NCBI GenBank assembly: GCA_905221605.1
Contig: CAJNDS010002819.1
Coordinates: 205,228 to 269,227 of the forward strand
From: Symbiodinium natans
Lineage: Eukaryota > Sar > Dinophyceae > Suessiales > Symbiodiniaceae
Direction: 5' to 3'
DNA: 64,000 bases
The translations under genes and the position numbers were made by a program. This document shows positions 17,679 through 28,080 of this stretch, piece after piece. A model generated the notes under the pieces. The model made no database searches, had not been told where the DNA came from, and was given only the letters and a program-made list of their open reading frames with translations. The first letter of the stretch is position 1. The number at the start of each line of letters is the position of its first letter.

Positions 17679-18458
17679 GTGATTCCAGCTGGCGCTTGGC
17701 GGCTGCATGCCCATGCGTCTTACTACTTGGCCGCCAAGGCTGAAGCTGCGAAAGGAGACGGTGGAGCCGGGGATGTACACCTTTGTGTCCGGACATCACC
17801 GGGCCAGGGCCATGTATGGCATCGCATTGTGGTGTCGGAAACTTATTGTGTGTGCAAGCCTGACTTGCCGGGTTCGTTGCGTGCTTCCACGCCCAGGCTT
17901 CCACAACCAGGAGCAAGCTGCCACGGACGAGTGGAAGTGGGCTTTGGCGATGATGGCCAAGGTTCCGTGCACCATCGAGGAAATGACCCTCACGCAGGCC
18001 AGTGTGGCAGGCTCGAGACTTCTGATCCATGATTCCATGATGCGCGTGGGCGTGGGGGCGCGGAAAGCCATCCAATGTCTATGTAACCTGTGCAAGACCC
18101 TCTAGGCTTGGCGCGCTGCGCGAAGAATTTGATCACGACAACAGCTTTCACATACGTCCAGCTGCTGTGCTTGGCACATGCTAGAAATTGGACGCTACAG
18201 GAGCTGCGTGGCTGATCCATGGTTTTTCTGCTTTGCTCCGCTGAGCTTTCAGTCTCCCTCCTGGATGTAAGGTTTCAGCAGCTTCTGCGAAAAGAGATTG
18301 CTGGCTTGGCCGATGATGAGAAGATTTTCGGATGGAAGCAACTGCGCTCCATCTTCAAGCGAGTGTCTCTGCAGTGCTTGGCAGTGCTGCTCGAGGCGCA
18401 GTCGCGCTATGGGCATGCCGCTTGGATGCTTTGCGGCGCAGCAAGGAGGGCCCAATAA
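17679..18458 (+). CDS. Probable further exons of an unrecognised gene (17.7-18.46 kb)
   Basis: Two overlapping + frames are open at 17679-18032 and 17707-18105. The second ends in a coherent helical stretch (DEWKWALAMMAKVPCTIEEM, KAIQCLCNLCKTL). A third segment, at about 18266-18458, reads VRFQQLLRKEIAGLADDEKI, GWKQLRSIFKRVSLQCLAVL and ends at a TAA. Composition and the lack of stops suggest coding sequence, but I cannot order the exons or name a domain. They may belong to the gene starting at 17219. Confidence 0.4.
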
Positions 18459-18895
18459 TTGGGGCGGGGTTGGAGTATAAGATGCTTTGAGCCCTGGACC
18501 CTGGACCCTGAGTGTGGCATGAATTTCTGGCATGGCAAATGCTTGGAAGCACAGTAGGACGGGTAGAGATCTTGCCTGTCTCCTGGCGTTCTCCTGCGAT
18601 GCTAGGCGGAGATCTTCCCAAAAAGCTGGTGGAAGCCGCCCCTGCTGCTGCCGTCGGAAAGGGAGCGGTCCGGCGCGACGAGCATGCAGCCCGCGTGCCA
18701 GCTAGCCTTTGTGAGGCGAATAGTGGCCGAGGCCTGGCAGCGCATGTTGCGCCAGATTGCCCTTCCAGACGTCCCGTAGACCGTGCTACATTTGTTCATG
18801 TCGTCGGCCAGGGCATGAAACAGAGGGCCTGCGAGAACTTCAACCCTGCAACCTGATACATGCACTTAGAACGCGCGCAGTTTCTGCCGACAGCT
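18459..18895. other. Uncertain stretch, possible coding fragments
   Basis: Overlapping open frames on both strands. One + frame contains MQPACQLAFVRRIVAEAWQR followed by a stop near 18779. Not enough to call a gene. Confidence 0.3.
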
Positions 18896-18902
18896 GTTAT
18901 AG

Positions 18903-19845
18903 GTCCACAAGGCGATCGAGAGCTGGCTCGAGAATCATGAGAAGGCCACATCGGCCGAGTTGACGAAGGCCGCCGCTGGCATTAGCATTGCCAAGGTGGA
19001 TTCTGCAAAGCGCGCGCAAGTCAAGGACTTGGCATTTGCTTTTGCGAAGGCTTGGGCGGAGGGGTCTGGTTGGGGGTCGTATATAGGCTTTTGCCTTGGG
19101 CGCAGCTTTTCCTGCTTTGTTCACGGGCCTCCAGGCTGTTTACGAGCAGCCTGCAGCCGGGCTCCACTTGTCTGAGCGGGAGCAAAATGCGGTGCTAGAT
19201 GCATTTTCAGCTGGTCTCCTGGATGGCGTATTGAAGGCCAATCAGCCTGTCCGCACGTGGCCACTGGTCACACGCCTGAAGGCTCAGGAAGCAGAGACAG
19301 CCAAGAAGGCCAAGGAAGCAGAGCTGGCACAGCAAATAAGAGAGCAGCGCAAGCAGCTGGATGATGCCTTGCAAAAAAAAGAGGACCTTCGTCTGATGCT
19401 AGCTGACAGTGGTAGACTGCTTGTTCAGGGTTTCTTGTTCGTTGCATACAAAACAATCGAGGACATCATGGGCGTGCAGATGCAACTCTTGCGAAAACAA
19501 GTGGAAAATGTTTGGCTTCACGCCCGGGACAAAGGTGCCGAGATGGTTTCCGAGGCGTGCGAGCTCATCGCCGGAAGCCACAAGAGGAAGCAGGAGCAGA
19601 AGCAGCAGGAGGCAGGTTGGGGCTGGGGTCTTTCTGCCGTGTGCACAAAAAGACGCTACTTCAGCGCCGGACCTTGGGCGGCTTTCCCTTGTCACTAGTC
19701 GACTTCTTTTGCGAATGCGTATGATTTCTCCCTGGATCAGGCGGCTCGCCGTTTCCAGATCACGGACTTGCGACCAGGGCAAGACAAGGTGCCACTGACG
19801 TGGCTGGATTTGGCCAATGGGAAGAAGGTTGTCACTGGGGCCTGA
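18903..19845 (+). CDS. Unrecognised coiled-coil protein gene (several exons)
   Basis: Exon A (from an acceptor-like TATAG at 18898-18902) reads VHKAIESWLENHEKATSAEL and on to about 19075. Exon B, open to 19698 in another frame, reads AVYEQPAAGLHLSEREQNAV, then a charged coiled coil (KAQEAETAKKAKEAELAQQI, REQRKQLDDALQKKEDL) and KTIEDIMGVQMQLLRKQVEN. Its last part turns Gly/Trp-rich and is probably intron. Exon C, at about 19701-19845, reads STSFANAYDFSLDQAARRFQ, DLRPGQDKVPLTWLDLANGK and ends at a TGA. The joins are not resolved. The coiled coil spans about 19274-19400. No catalytic motif is recognised; a structural or adaptor role is only a guess. Confidence 0.5.
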
Positions 19846-20130
19846 AATTCTAGATCCAAGAAATTGCAGGTGATACTGCCGGCCACTGTGCCCAAGCATG
19901 TGCGCTCTGCTGTTGTGCAAGTGTTCGTCGTCGAAAGCCGAGGTGACCTGCATTGATTTCAATCTTCCATCCCTCAGAGGAGCAGAAGAGGACTGGGAGG
20001 AGAAAGGAGTTGTTGATAGGGTGATGGGCTGCCGGGAATACTTTTCGAAGTCATTTCTGGGTGTCTCGGGCTCAAAGTGGGGTCCCAGTGCTCAGATACA
20101 TTGTGCTCGCAAAGTTGGTTTAGGGGTTTT
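19846..20130. other. Intergenic or intronic, possible small exon
   Basis: The open frame at 19898-20218 begins with a plausible Cys-rich start but runs into the G/C-rich minisatellite. No domain recognised. Confidence 0.35.
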
Positions 20131-20465
20131 TAAGGGAGCTAGGGGGGGGGGGGAGTTGGAAAGCATTCAAAGCCTTGATTCCCAAGCCCCTCGCTTGGAG
20201 AAGCCTTCAAAGCCTTGATTCCCAACCCCCCCCTGAAGCCCCCTTGAAGGGGGGGTTGAAAAAGGCTTCAAGCGATGCATTGTGCTCGCGTTTATTTGGA
20301 TCCCCCTTTGAATTTGAAGGGGGGGGGTTCATTAAAAAGCACTCAAAGCCTTGATTCCCAACCCCCCCCCTCAAGCCCCCTTGAAGGGGGGGTTGGAAAA
20401 GCCCTTTGATTCCCAATGCCCCCCTCAAGCCTCCCTGAAGAGGGGGCAAGCCCGCTTCAGGGGGT
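20130..20465. repeat. Degenerate minisatellite with G and C runs
   Basis: CAAAGCCTTGATTCCCAA recurs near 20167, 20209 and 20345, and a shorter copy near 20405. It is followed by CCCCCC(C)TGAAGCCCCCTTGAAGG-type blocks that are self-complementary (CCCCCTTGAAGGGGG). Could form hairpins. Confidence 0.82.
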
Positions 20466-20519
20466 TTAAGGCTGTCGCGATATTGTCCGCTTGGGGGTTG
20501 GGGGGGGGTGTGAGCTACT

Positions 20520-20611
20520 TGTGAAATCACACATTTTGTTGTGAAATCACACATGCGGTCCTTAGCCGCAGATGACCGTGACATCACAGATCTCTTTTGT
20601 GAAATCACACA
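20520..20611. repeat. Three copies of the palindromic word TGTGAAATCACACA
   Basis: Exact copies at 20520-20533, 20540-20553 and 20598-20611, plus a partial TGACATCACAG at about 20578. TGTGA-A-A-TCACA is self-complementary. The cluster lies about 290-380 bp upstream of the ATG at 20903, where a promoter could lie. Confidence 0.6.
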
Positions 20612-20902
20612 CACCGGGTCGTCTATATGGCAAGCGGCTCAGCAAATCACTAATGGGGTCATGCTTAGAGAGGGAGCTGATCGGATAGATAGATTGCAAA
20701 GGACCAATGTGTGCTAGCGGCTGCAGTGGAAGCGGTTTTGGACCCGGTCTGGACCAGCGAGTTGCTGGTGATTCTTCTCCCGGTGGCGGTGCCTGGGCAG
20801 TATCACCTGGCTTCAGAATGCTAGCGCAGGGCCTAGGGTCCTTTTTGTCCAGGCTTCCGGAGCGGTGCGCAAGCTCAGGAGATACTGACGTCCACTGAGC
20901 TG

Positions 20903-22745
20903 ATGTGTTTGCAACGACTGCAGGGGACGATGGAAGTGAGACGCCGCGTGGTGAACTTGCCCGACCAGCCGCCATTTGGAGCAGGTACCGTCTTGCAAAT
21001 ATTGGTCGCTTGCAGAAAGACTGGCCCTGAGTGGGCCCAGGCAATGGCCAAATGGGCGGCGTCCTGCCGCTCCACGCAGGCGCCGTGTGACTTTCGGCCC
21101 ACGTTGAGGTCAGTCCACCGCCACGCGGTGTCGGCGCCGGACAGCTTCGGTGTGGTGTTCTTCAAATGGTTGCTGCAAGATTTCCTCGGCCTGGGCAAGT
21201 CCGACAAGGATATCTTGATCGCGGAAGTGGAGGCATCTCAAGGGCAGCTTTTCGAAGCTTTGCTTGAGCTGGTTCCTTCGGCTGCCTATGTTGGTGGTGT
21301 GATAGCCAGCCACTCGCGTGGCGCGGCGCTGAAAAGCAAAGCAGAAGCACTCATGGACGAGGCCGAGCCCCTGCTGCCGAGACCTGCAGGCCGCCCCTTG
21401 AAGCAGACGTTGTCGAAGACGACGGAGACCCTTGAGTCCCTCAACGCAACCGCCGCCCAGTGGGACGTGTTTACCATGAACAGCGCTCCGAGCGAGTTGG
21501 CGACCTTGTGCCAGCAGTGGACCAGTGCTTGGCGTGTCCTCACTACCAACTTTGAAAAACACCAGAAATCCCCACTTCACACGGATGGCCCCGGGGCCTT
21601 CCTCACTGATGGCCCGAAAGACCACGCGCAAAGCAGATCCCCGAGAAAATGCTTTTCTCGGGAGTGGACGCCTGAGCAGCGCATTGTTGACACAATGCGC
21701 TCTGCGTGCCCTAAGATTCTGATGGTACGGTCCATGGTGGAGCACTCCTTGATCGTTTACCCCAGCTTGCCACTCGTCCTAGCATGACCTGAGCCTTGTC
21801 AGATCGCCTTAAGTGACGTCTGTTTCAAACCACTGCCCGATTGAGGTTGAAGGAGAACCACTTGGCCGTGTATCCAGCTAAAGACTTCGCAGCAGGGGAC
21901 ACCGTCATTTCTCTTGCCGGGAAGTGGTTGTCTGAGAGCGAGTTGGCCAAGGGCAGCGAGTACAGCAAGGCCATCATGTTGCAGTTTATGGAAGGAGCCA
22001 GCACAGCCCTGAAGTTGTTCCTGCCACTTCGGGAAGGCGGGCTGTGATTTGTATTCATGCCTCATTTCCCCTGAGCTCGAAACACTAATGTGTAACACGC
22101 TGTTCAGGTGCCGACTTGTTCGCCAGCTTGCACTTCCTGGACCCGGCGTACAAGGCTTCACTGGACGATGGTGACGAGGGCTTGGACAGGCCCGCGCAGA
22201 TCCACGTCCTGGAGAGCTCCTTCTTGTTTTCCACTACTGCAGATCCTGTTCTGGAGCTGAAAGCCTCGAAGGCTTTGGGCGCCTTCCAGTGTGAGCTGGG
22301 CGTTTGCTTCCAGCGGTACAACGCGGTGCCGCCGTTGCAGCCGCAGTTGCAGAGTGCCAAGCGCAAGGCGGCGCCGCCGGTGCCTGACCAACAGCAACAG
22401 GAGCCTGCAGACGACATTGATAAGGATGCGAAGTGCCAGGCACTGGTGCCAGAGGAGGATCAGCAGAAGCAGCCGGGAATGAAGCGTCCAGCTTTGGCAG
22501 TGGAGAGTGAGCAGCAGGAAGCCCCCACAAAGCAGGCGAAAGCGAAGAAAAAGCCTGCCGCTTCCAAGCGTGCCCGCAAGGCGCCCGCCGCCGAAGATGA
22601 AATCTCAGCGGCGCGCAGCCATCCACTTTTCCGTCAGTTCATCGCCGAGGCTTTCGATGGCAAGGAGGAAATGTTTGGACTGGACGAAGAACAGGACATG
22701 TACATGTGGGTCGCCTTCGTGGAGCTTTACGAAGCTGCCGACTGA
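20903..22745 (+). CDS. Unrecognised multi-exon gene with basic, NLS-rich C-terminus
   Basis: Exon 1 opens at ATG 20903 (a second in-frame ATG at 20930 follows CTGCAG, an acceptor-like context) and is open for 294 codons: EVRRRVVNLPDQPPFGAGTV, KTGPEWAQAMAKWAASC, SFGVVFFKWLLQDFLGLGKS. Exon 2 (about 21841-22040) reads RLKENHLAVYPAKDFAAGDT and VISLAGKWLSESELAKGSEY. Exon 3 (about 22112-22745) reads ADLFASLHFLDPAYKASLDD, then a Gln/Glu-rich linker, a Lys/Ala-rich stretch with several NLS-like clusters (KQAKAKKKPAASKRARKAP), and a conserved-looking acidic end (RSHPLFRQFIAEAFDGKEEM). AG acceptors precede exons 2 (ATTGAG) and 3 (GTTCAG). Exact phases are unresolved. The opening of exon 2 loosely resembles a SET-domain start, but no NHxC or catalytic Tyr region is seen. 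Probably nuclear; function unknown. Confidence 0.55.
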
Positions 22746-22831
22746 TCCACCGTCGCCCTGTGCTGTGAAAGGCGCCAAAGGCCCTGGCAGCTGCTGCTTG
22801 ATCTCAGCTTAGACTCCGCCCAATGCGTAGT

Positions 22832-23402
22832 CAGGTCGACAACGCTCGACGACATTCCGCACTGCCCGCGTAGCATTTTGGGACCGTTTTGGCGTGCTTG
22901 CAAGAGCTTGCTTCGTGTCGCAAGGCTGTGGCACTCATGGGTGCGACTTCTAGTCAAGTTTGTCGAGAGTCAGCACTGCAACAGACTGCAAGCCACAGGT
23001 GTACTAGCTACTGAGGGCACAATCCTTGGCCGCCGGCACCGTTTTGGCGTGCTTACAAGAGCTTGCTGCGTGTCGCAAGGCTGTGGCAATCATAGGTGCC
23101 ACTTCTAGTCAAGTTTGTTTCTCGAGAGTCAGCACTGCAACAGACTGCAAGCCACAGGTGTAAGCTACTGAGGGCAGAGCCCTTGGCCGCCGGCCTTCTT
23201 AGTGTAGTCAGGTCGACAACGCTCGACGCCATTCCACACTGCCCGCATAGCGTTTGGCACCGTTTTGGCGTGCTTACAAGAGCTTGCTGCATGTCGCAAG
23301 GCTGTGGCAATCATAGGTGCCACTTCTAGTCAAGTTTGTTTGTCGAGAGTCAGCACTGCAACAGACTGCAAGCCGCAGCTGTAAGCTACTGAGGGCAGAG
23401 CG
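22832..23402. repeat. Tandem triplication, units of about 155-220 bp
   Basis: ACCGTTTTGGCGTGCTT recurs at 22883, 23038 and 23259, each followed by a near-identical stretch (GAGCTTGCT, GTGTCGCAAGGCTGTGG, CACTTCTAGTCAAGTTTG, CAGCACTGCAACAGACTGC). Copies 1 and 3 also share an upstream part (TAGTCAGGTCGACAACGCTC) that copy 2 lacks. Short ORFs inside are shadows of the repeat. Confidence 0.93.
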
Positions 23403-23758
23403 CCTTCTTCGCCGTGGCACGCCTCTGATTCAGCATGGGCCTCAGCGAATTTCCAATCAAGTGTGTGTTTGTACCTCCTGCCAACACTTCCAGACAAAGC
23501 TTGAACGTCCATGTCATGGATTACGGTGGAAAACTTGCTGCCGTTTCTCCTTGAACAGTTTCACTTGCGATGGGGGTCGTTGTTGATATGGAGGTCTGTC
23601 TTTAGACTTATGTTTTCAGGGCTTTGGCTTCATTGCCGGAAGCCGGCGCCTCAAGGAACTCAATATCTAGAGGGTGCAGAATAGAGGTATTCCATCAGAC
23701 CACTGCTTGCAGGAGCTAGTTTTTTCATTGCGTGAGTTAGTGGGAACTCCGCAAAGCC
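23403..23758. other. Upstream region of the SAP-hAT gene
   Basis: No gene seen. The ATG at 23759 sits in the context GCAAAGCCATGG. Confidence 0.4.
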
Positions 23759-26700
23759 ATGGACAGCCAAGAGTTGCCATGGACGCTAGGGGCTATGCCG
23801 CGACAGAAGGTCACTGACCTGAGAGATGAAATTCGCAAACGCGGCCTCGACGACCGTGGAAACAAGGAAGAGCTTGTTGTCCGGTTGAAAAAGCATTGCC
23901 AAGAGCTTCGGACCAGAGCTATGGCAAGTTCTCAGCAGTCAGCCCCGCCGCAAGCAAAGTGCGAGCCTGTGCCACAGGAGCCAGTCAAGCAAGAGCCAGC
24001 TGAGCTGCAGATTCTTGCGCCGTCTGATTCTGAGTGGGAAGCTGATGCCTCCACCCCGACAAAACAGCGCAGGGAATCTGCCGCAGAGGATGAGATGACG
24101 CCCGAGAAGCCAGCGGTTGACAGCAGCGCTGCTCGAAAGATCATGGCCCAGATGTCTGAGGACAACCGTGCCTTGCTGGTCGGCAAGCACATCGCCCGCA
24201 CGCAGCCTGCAGTGTTCTGCAAAATTCTAGTTTCCTTGGTCAAAGAAATGGAAGCTGAGGAGGCTCGCAAGGCCATGCTTTCCAAAGGTTTACCTTGTGT
24301 GATGAAACAACCAATCAAAACATCGAACAGCGGCTTCCCGGTTGCGTCAGGCGGCCGACAAACCCGATGTGCACACACCGAAAGACAAGGACGGTGGCAT
24401 TTGGGGGCATTTCTACCTGCTGCACTCTGCGCCAGGGTTTGCGTTGCGTGTCCTTGCATAATTTTTTCAGGCTGCAGCCGTTACAAAGAAACTTAAAGTG
24501 CGAGCTTCAATGTATTCGCTCTTGCTGTGCCCTCCTCCGACCAGGTACTGTCGTGTTTGCTGCCCGTTGACCCAAGACAAGACTCCGACGCCGCGTGATA
24601 CTTGGAATTTGATCGGGGTAAAAAAATATGGTGCCAGCAGGGCCACCACCAACTTGTGGGAACATTGCAGAACGCACCATGGCGTTCTGAAGGACCCTGA
24701 GGACTTGCGCGCTGGACCGCCTTACAACGCATCGACTCAGCAACGAATTCAGGAATTGCTGACGTTGGGCTTTGTGGTGAAGGATCTGCGCTGCATGCGT
24801 GTGTTCGAAAGCAGCGGCGCGGCACATGCGTTGAGCATTTTGAATCCGCGGGCGAGGATGCCGCTGAACTTATGATGCGTTGTTGTAAGGAATCCAACTA
24901 CCTCACTAGTCGTGTTTTCGCCCGTAGGGATGCTAGTGCAGACGAAGCTGAGGCCAGACCACCACCAGACGGCTCGCATTGTCGACGCCTATTTTGAAAA
25001 GCAGTCCGAGCTCTTGAAGAAATCCGTTTTGGGCTTGCGGCGCGTGGGCAAGAAGGTTGACAAGCTGCTTGTGGCAGAAATTGACTGCTGGCCATCCCCT
25101 TTCGATCATAATTATTTTGGAGTTCTCCTGCACGGCCTCACGGAGAATTTTGAGCCACGAAGCTTCTTGCTGTACACAGACATTCTGGGTACGCCGGAAA
25201 CGGCGCAGAACCAAGGGCAGCGACTCTTGTCAGTATGTCGCGACATGCTGGGCGATGACATCACTGAGGTTTGTTGGGCAATCCAGAGCGACAACACTCC
25301 AAAGGCTTCGAATGTCCCGGCGGTTTTGAACCTGCGCTCGCTACGGTGCTTCGCGCACATTCTAGCTTTGGGGCCAACGCACCTGCTGCACCCCGTGCGG
25401 CGCCAAAGAGATCGGGCACCTGTGTGGGTTATGCATGAGAATGCGGTGCCGGAGGTATACGACTTCTGCGAACGCTTGAGGGCATTCATCAAGCACTTGG
25501 ACCGGCACGAAGAGCTTCGTAAGAGCTTGACGGTTATCTTGCGACGCCACAATAGCCGGATCTTTAAGTTGCCCCTGGATTCTTCTTCGAAGTGGAACAG
25601 CACATTCTTCATGTTAGATACCTTCACCCGGATGCAAGCCTCGATCATGGACTGGCTGTCAGTTTACGGGGACAAGCTGCCCCGAGGAGCTGGCGTTGCC
25701 CTGGATGACTTCCGCTTGGCTCGTCAGCTGGCGGGCGTCTTGCGCCCAGTGTTCTGTTGCAGCCAGCTGATGCAGGGGAATGCCTTCAAAGGCAGCAGCG
25801 TCTTGCCATTGCTTCATACGTTAGAGACTTGGCCGTAGCGTAGTCTGTTTTTTTTTGCAATAGAGTTGATTGACTGGCGTGCAAAAAGTGATTTCAATGT
25901 TTTTTTTTCTATAGCTGCTGGTTTGTCGGCCTCAGGAAAAAGACCTTGAACCTGCAGCTGTTGTGGAGGTCGCGGATGCTGCAGATGGACAGTTGGTGGC
26001 CGTCTCGGATGCAGACCTACTACCTGCGATACGCAATTTCCGCGCAGGCCTCCGCAATGACCTGGAATACAACAAACGCCATCTAGAGGGCTCCATGCGC
26101 GAGCTGGAGATCGCTGCTGCTCTGGACCCCAGGTACAAGGACCTTGGGTGGATGACTGTGGCCAAGCGGCAGTCGCCAGGGCTTTATTATTAAACCTTTC
26201 ACATACCGTGTGGCTCTCCTTTTCGTAGTGGAGTCTGCATTTCTGCCGATACGATGTGTTGCTTGCTCTTTTGACCGCCAGGTCAGTCAGGACAGCTCTA
26301 CGCGACCTAATCCTCGAACAAGGTGTGCCAGATATGCCACCAGTGCCTGCGCCCAGGGAGAGGGCGCCTGACCGTGGCCCAATTGATGGGATGGCTGGCT
26401 TTTTGGAGCGCGGACGTGCTCACTTGAACCAGGTCGTTCCAATTCCGGCTGACTCCCGAGATTTCCGGCAGACGGTGCAGGAAGTTTTGCAGCTGCATTT
26501 CAATGCCCCGAGTGCGCCGCTCAATGCAGATCCGCTTGCAATTTGGGCTGACCGTGTCAAAAAAGGTGGGCCGATGGCAGTCTATCTAGCCCCAGTTGCC
26601 CGAAAATACTTGGCGATCCCCGGGGCCAGCGGCTCCATAGAGCGAGTTTGGTCCACCGCGAGAACTCTGCTGCAGTTCAACAAAGCTTGCCTCGAGGGCG

Positions 26701-26780
26701 GGCGCGTCTCCAAACTGTTGCCGCTACGGTACAATCTTGAGGCTTTAGGCTTGTGGCCAATGAAGTTCGACCTCCAGTGA
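23759..26780 (+). CDS. SAP domain - BED zinc finger - hAT transposase (multi-exon)
   Basis: A hAT-family DNA transposase (RNase H-like DDE enzyme) read across about six exons. Exon 1 (23759 to ~24290): SAP DNA-binding motif at residues 18-47 (VTDLRDEIRKRGLDDRGNKE and ELVVRLKKH), then an acidic/Pro linker and a helical segment. A short exon (~24355-24435) encodes KDKDGGIWGHFYLLHSAP. Exon 3 (~24475-24875): BED finger with CRVC and HCRTHH, then FVVKDLRCMRVFESSGAAHA, the hAT signature before the catalytic core. Exon 4 (24912-25838): first catalytic Asp in IDCW, second in QSDNTPKASN, then RCFAHILAL and SSSKWNSTFFML. Exon 5 (25915 to ~26165), after a poly-T tract and TATAG: ALDPRYKDLGW. Exon 6 (~26282-26780): RKYLAIPGASGSIERVWSTA, the hAT C-terminal dimerisation motif with its Glu. 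All core motifs are present without internal stops. TIRs and the 8-bp duplication were not found. That exon 1 belongs to the same transcript rests on spacing (63 bp) and strand, not on a proven splice. Confidence 0.82.
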
Positions 26781-28010
26781 CTGACGGCAACAGTAGCAGC
26801 AACGGCATCAGCGCTCCCAGCTGATCCAGATCCTGCTTCAGGATCTGGCGGGCTTGGAAAGCAAGGGATCTTGCAGTTTCTGCGGCACTTCAGCACCTGC
26901 GTGAAAAGACCGATCGCCATGCTGTGTGAGAGTTGCCGGAATGGAGGATGAAGAGACTCCTGGATTCCAGGCGGCTCATGTCTGAATGTCTGAAGGTGTA
27001 GGACCTAAGCAGGCTTCACCGACCATCGGCCGAACAGCCCAATTTGCAACCGTTCCTTGAGGTCCTTGCGTCCACGAAGCTTCTACGAAGATGTCACCCG
27101 TTGCCTGCCACCTGCTTGCACTATTCGCGGGGATTCGAGAGAGAGAGGATGTTCTAGAGTCCAGCGTTTTGGGTTTCAGGTGTAATGTTGTCGTCGCTTA
27201 AAGCCCTTCCCAAGATTGGGATCAGCACAATACTTTTGGGGGGCCCGAGTGGAAATAGTAAACCTTGGGGACCTTGGGGGCCTGGCCGCTCTGCCTCTGC
27301 CGGGCCTTGTCGGGGGCTGGTCACGGTAGTGTTGACAGGGATTAAATCTTGAGGTTTTGGGATACCCGATAGCCGTGGTCAAGCGGCACTGCATTTGCCT
27401 CCGGGCCTCGCTCATCCACGCGCACCTTGGCGGCGATCCACTGGGTTTCGGAGCACGCTATAGAGGCTTGAGGCGCAGCACGTTGTAGGCTCAAGCTCTA
27501 AAACTCCTAAGTCCACGCAACGCCAAAACCCGAAACGACGAGCTCCAAACCCCCCGACACCTCGACCACCAACCTCGACCGTTGCAGGCGCTGATGGCCG
27601 GCGAGGTTTTCAGGGCCTTCGAGGATCTCAAGGACTCGCCTCCTGGACATCCTTTAACCTGACTTAATGGCGTCCTCACTAATTAGGCCCCACCTTACTG
27701 TAAATTCTCAGGGCTCAACGCCTCGTGACTTCTTAAGGCCTTCGTTGCTCCTTGGCAACCTGCCAGGAAGCGCAAGTGGCTCTGCGACAACCCGCGCTTT
27801 GAGATGCGATGCGCGTAGCAAAAAAGTCTGGCTGCGTGCAGCTGGCGGCCGTCGGTGTTGTGTGGCATGTGTGGCGCAGGGATTTGAGGTGGTCAACCTA
27901 GGGGTGGTGGGGACACTCAGGCTCAGAGGTGGTGTGGCTGTTTGTGTTTGCTTTTGTGCCTGCCTGTCTGTCTGTGTGTCTGTATGCATGCAAACACAAA
28001 AGAGGGCCGA
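26781..28010. other. Intergenic, no gene recognised
   Basis: Only short opposing open frames. A TGTCTG/TGTGTC microsatellite lies at 27960-27990. ATCGAT-rich sequence starts near 28010, ahead of the second AT island. Confidence 0.5.
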
Positions 28011-28080
28011 CGCGATCGATACGATTCATGTGTCGATCCAACCGATTGGCCGATACATCGCGAAGCCCAACCTACCCTGA

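Noticed and set aside
20520-20611. Bacterial CRP-type sites because of TGTGA...TCACA
   Set aside because: The spacing is 2 bases, not 6, and the surrounding genome is eukaryotic.
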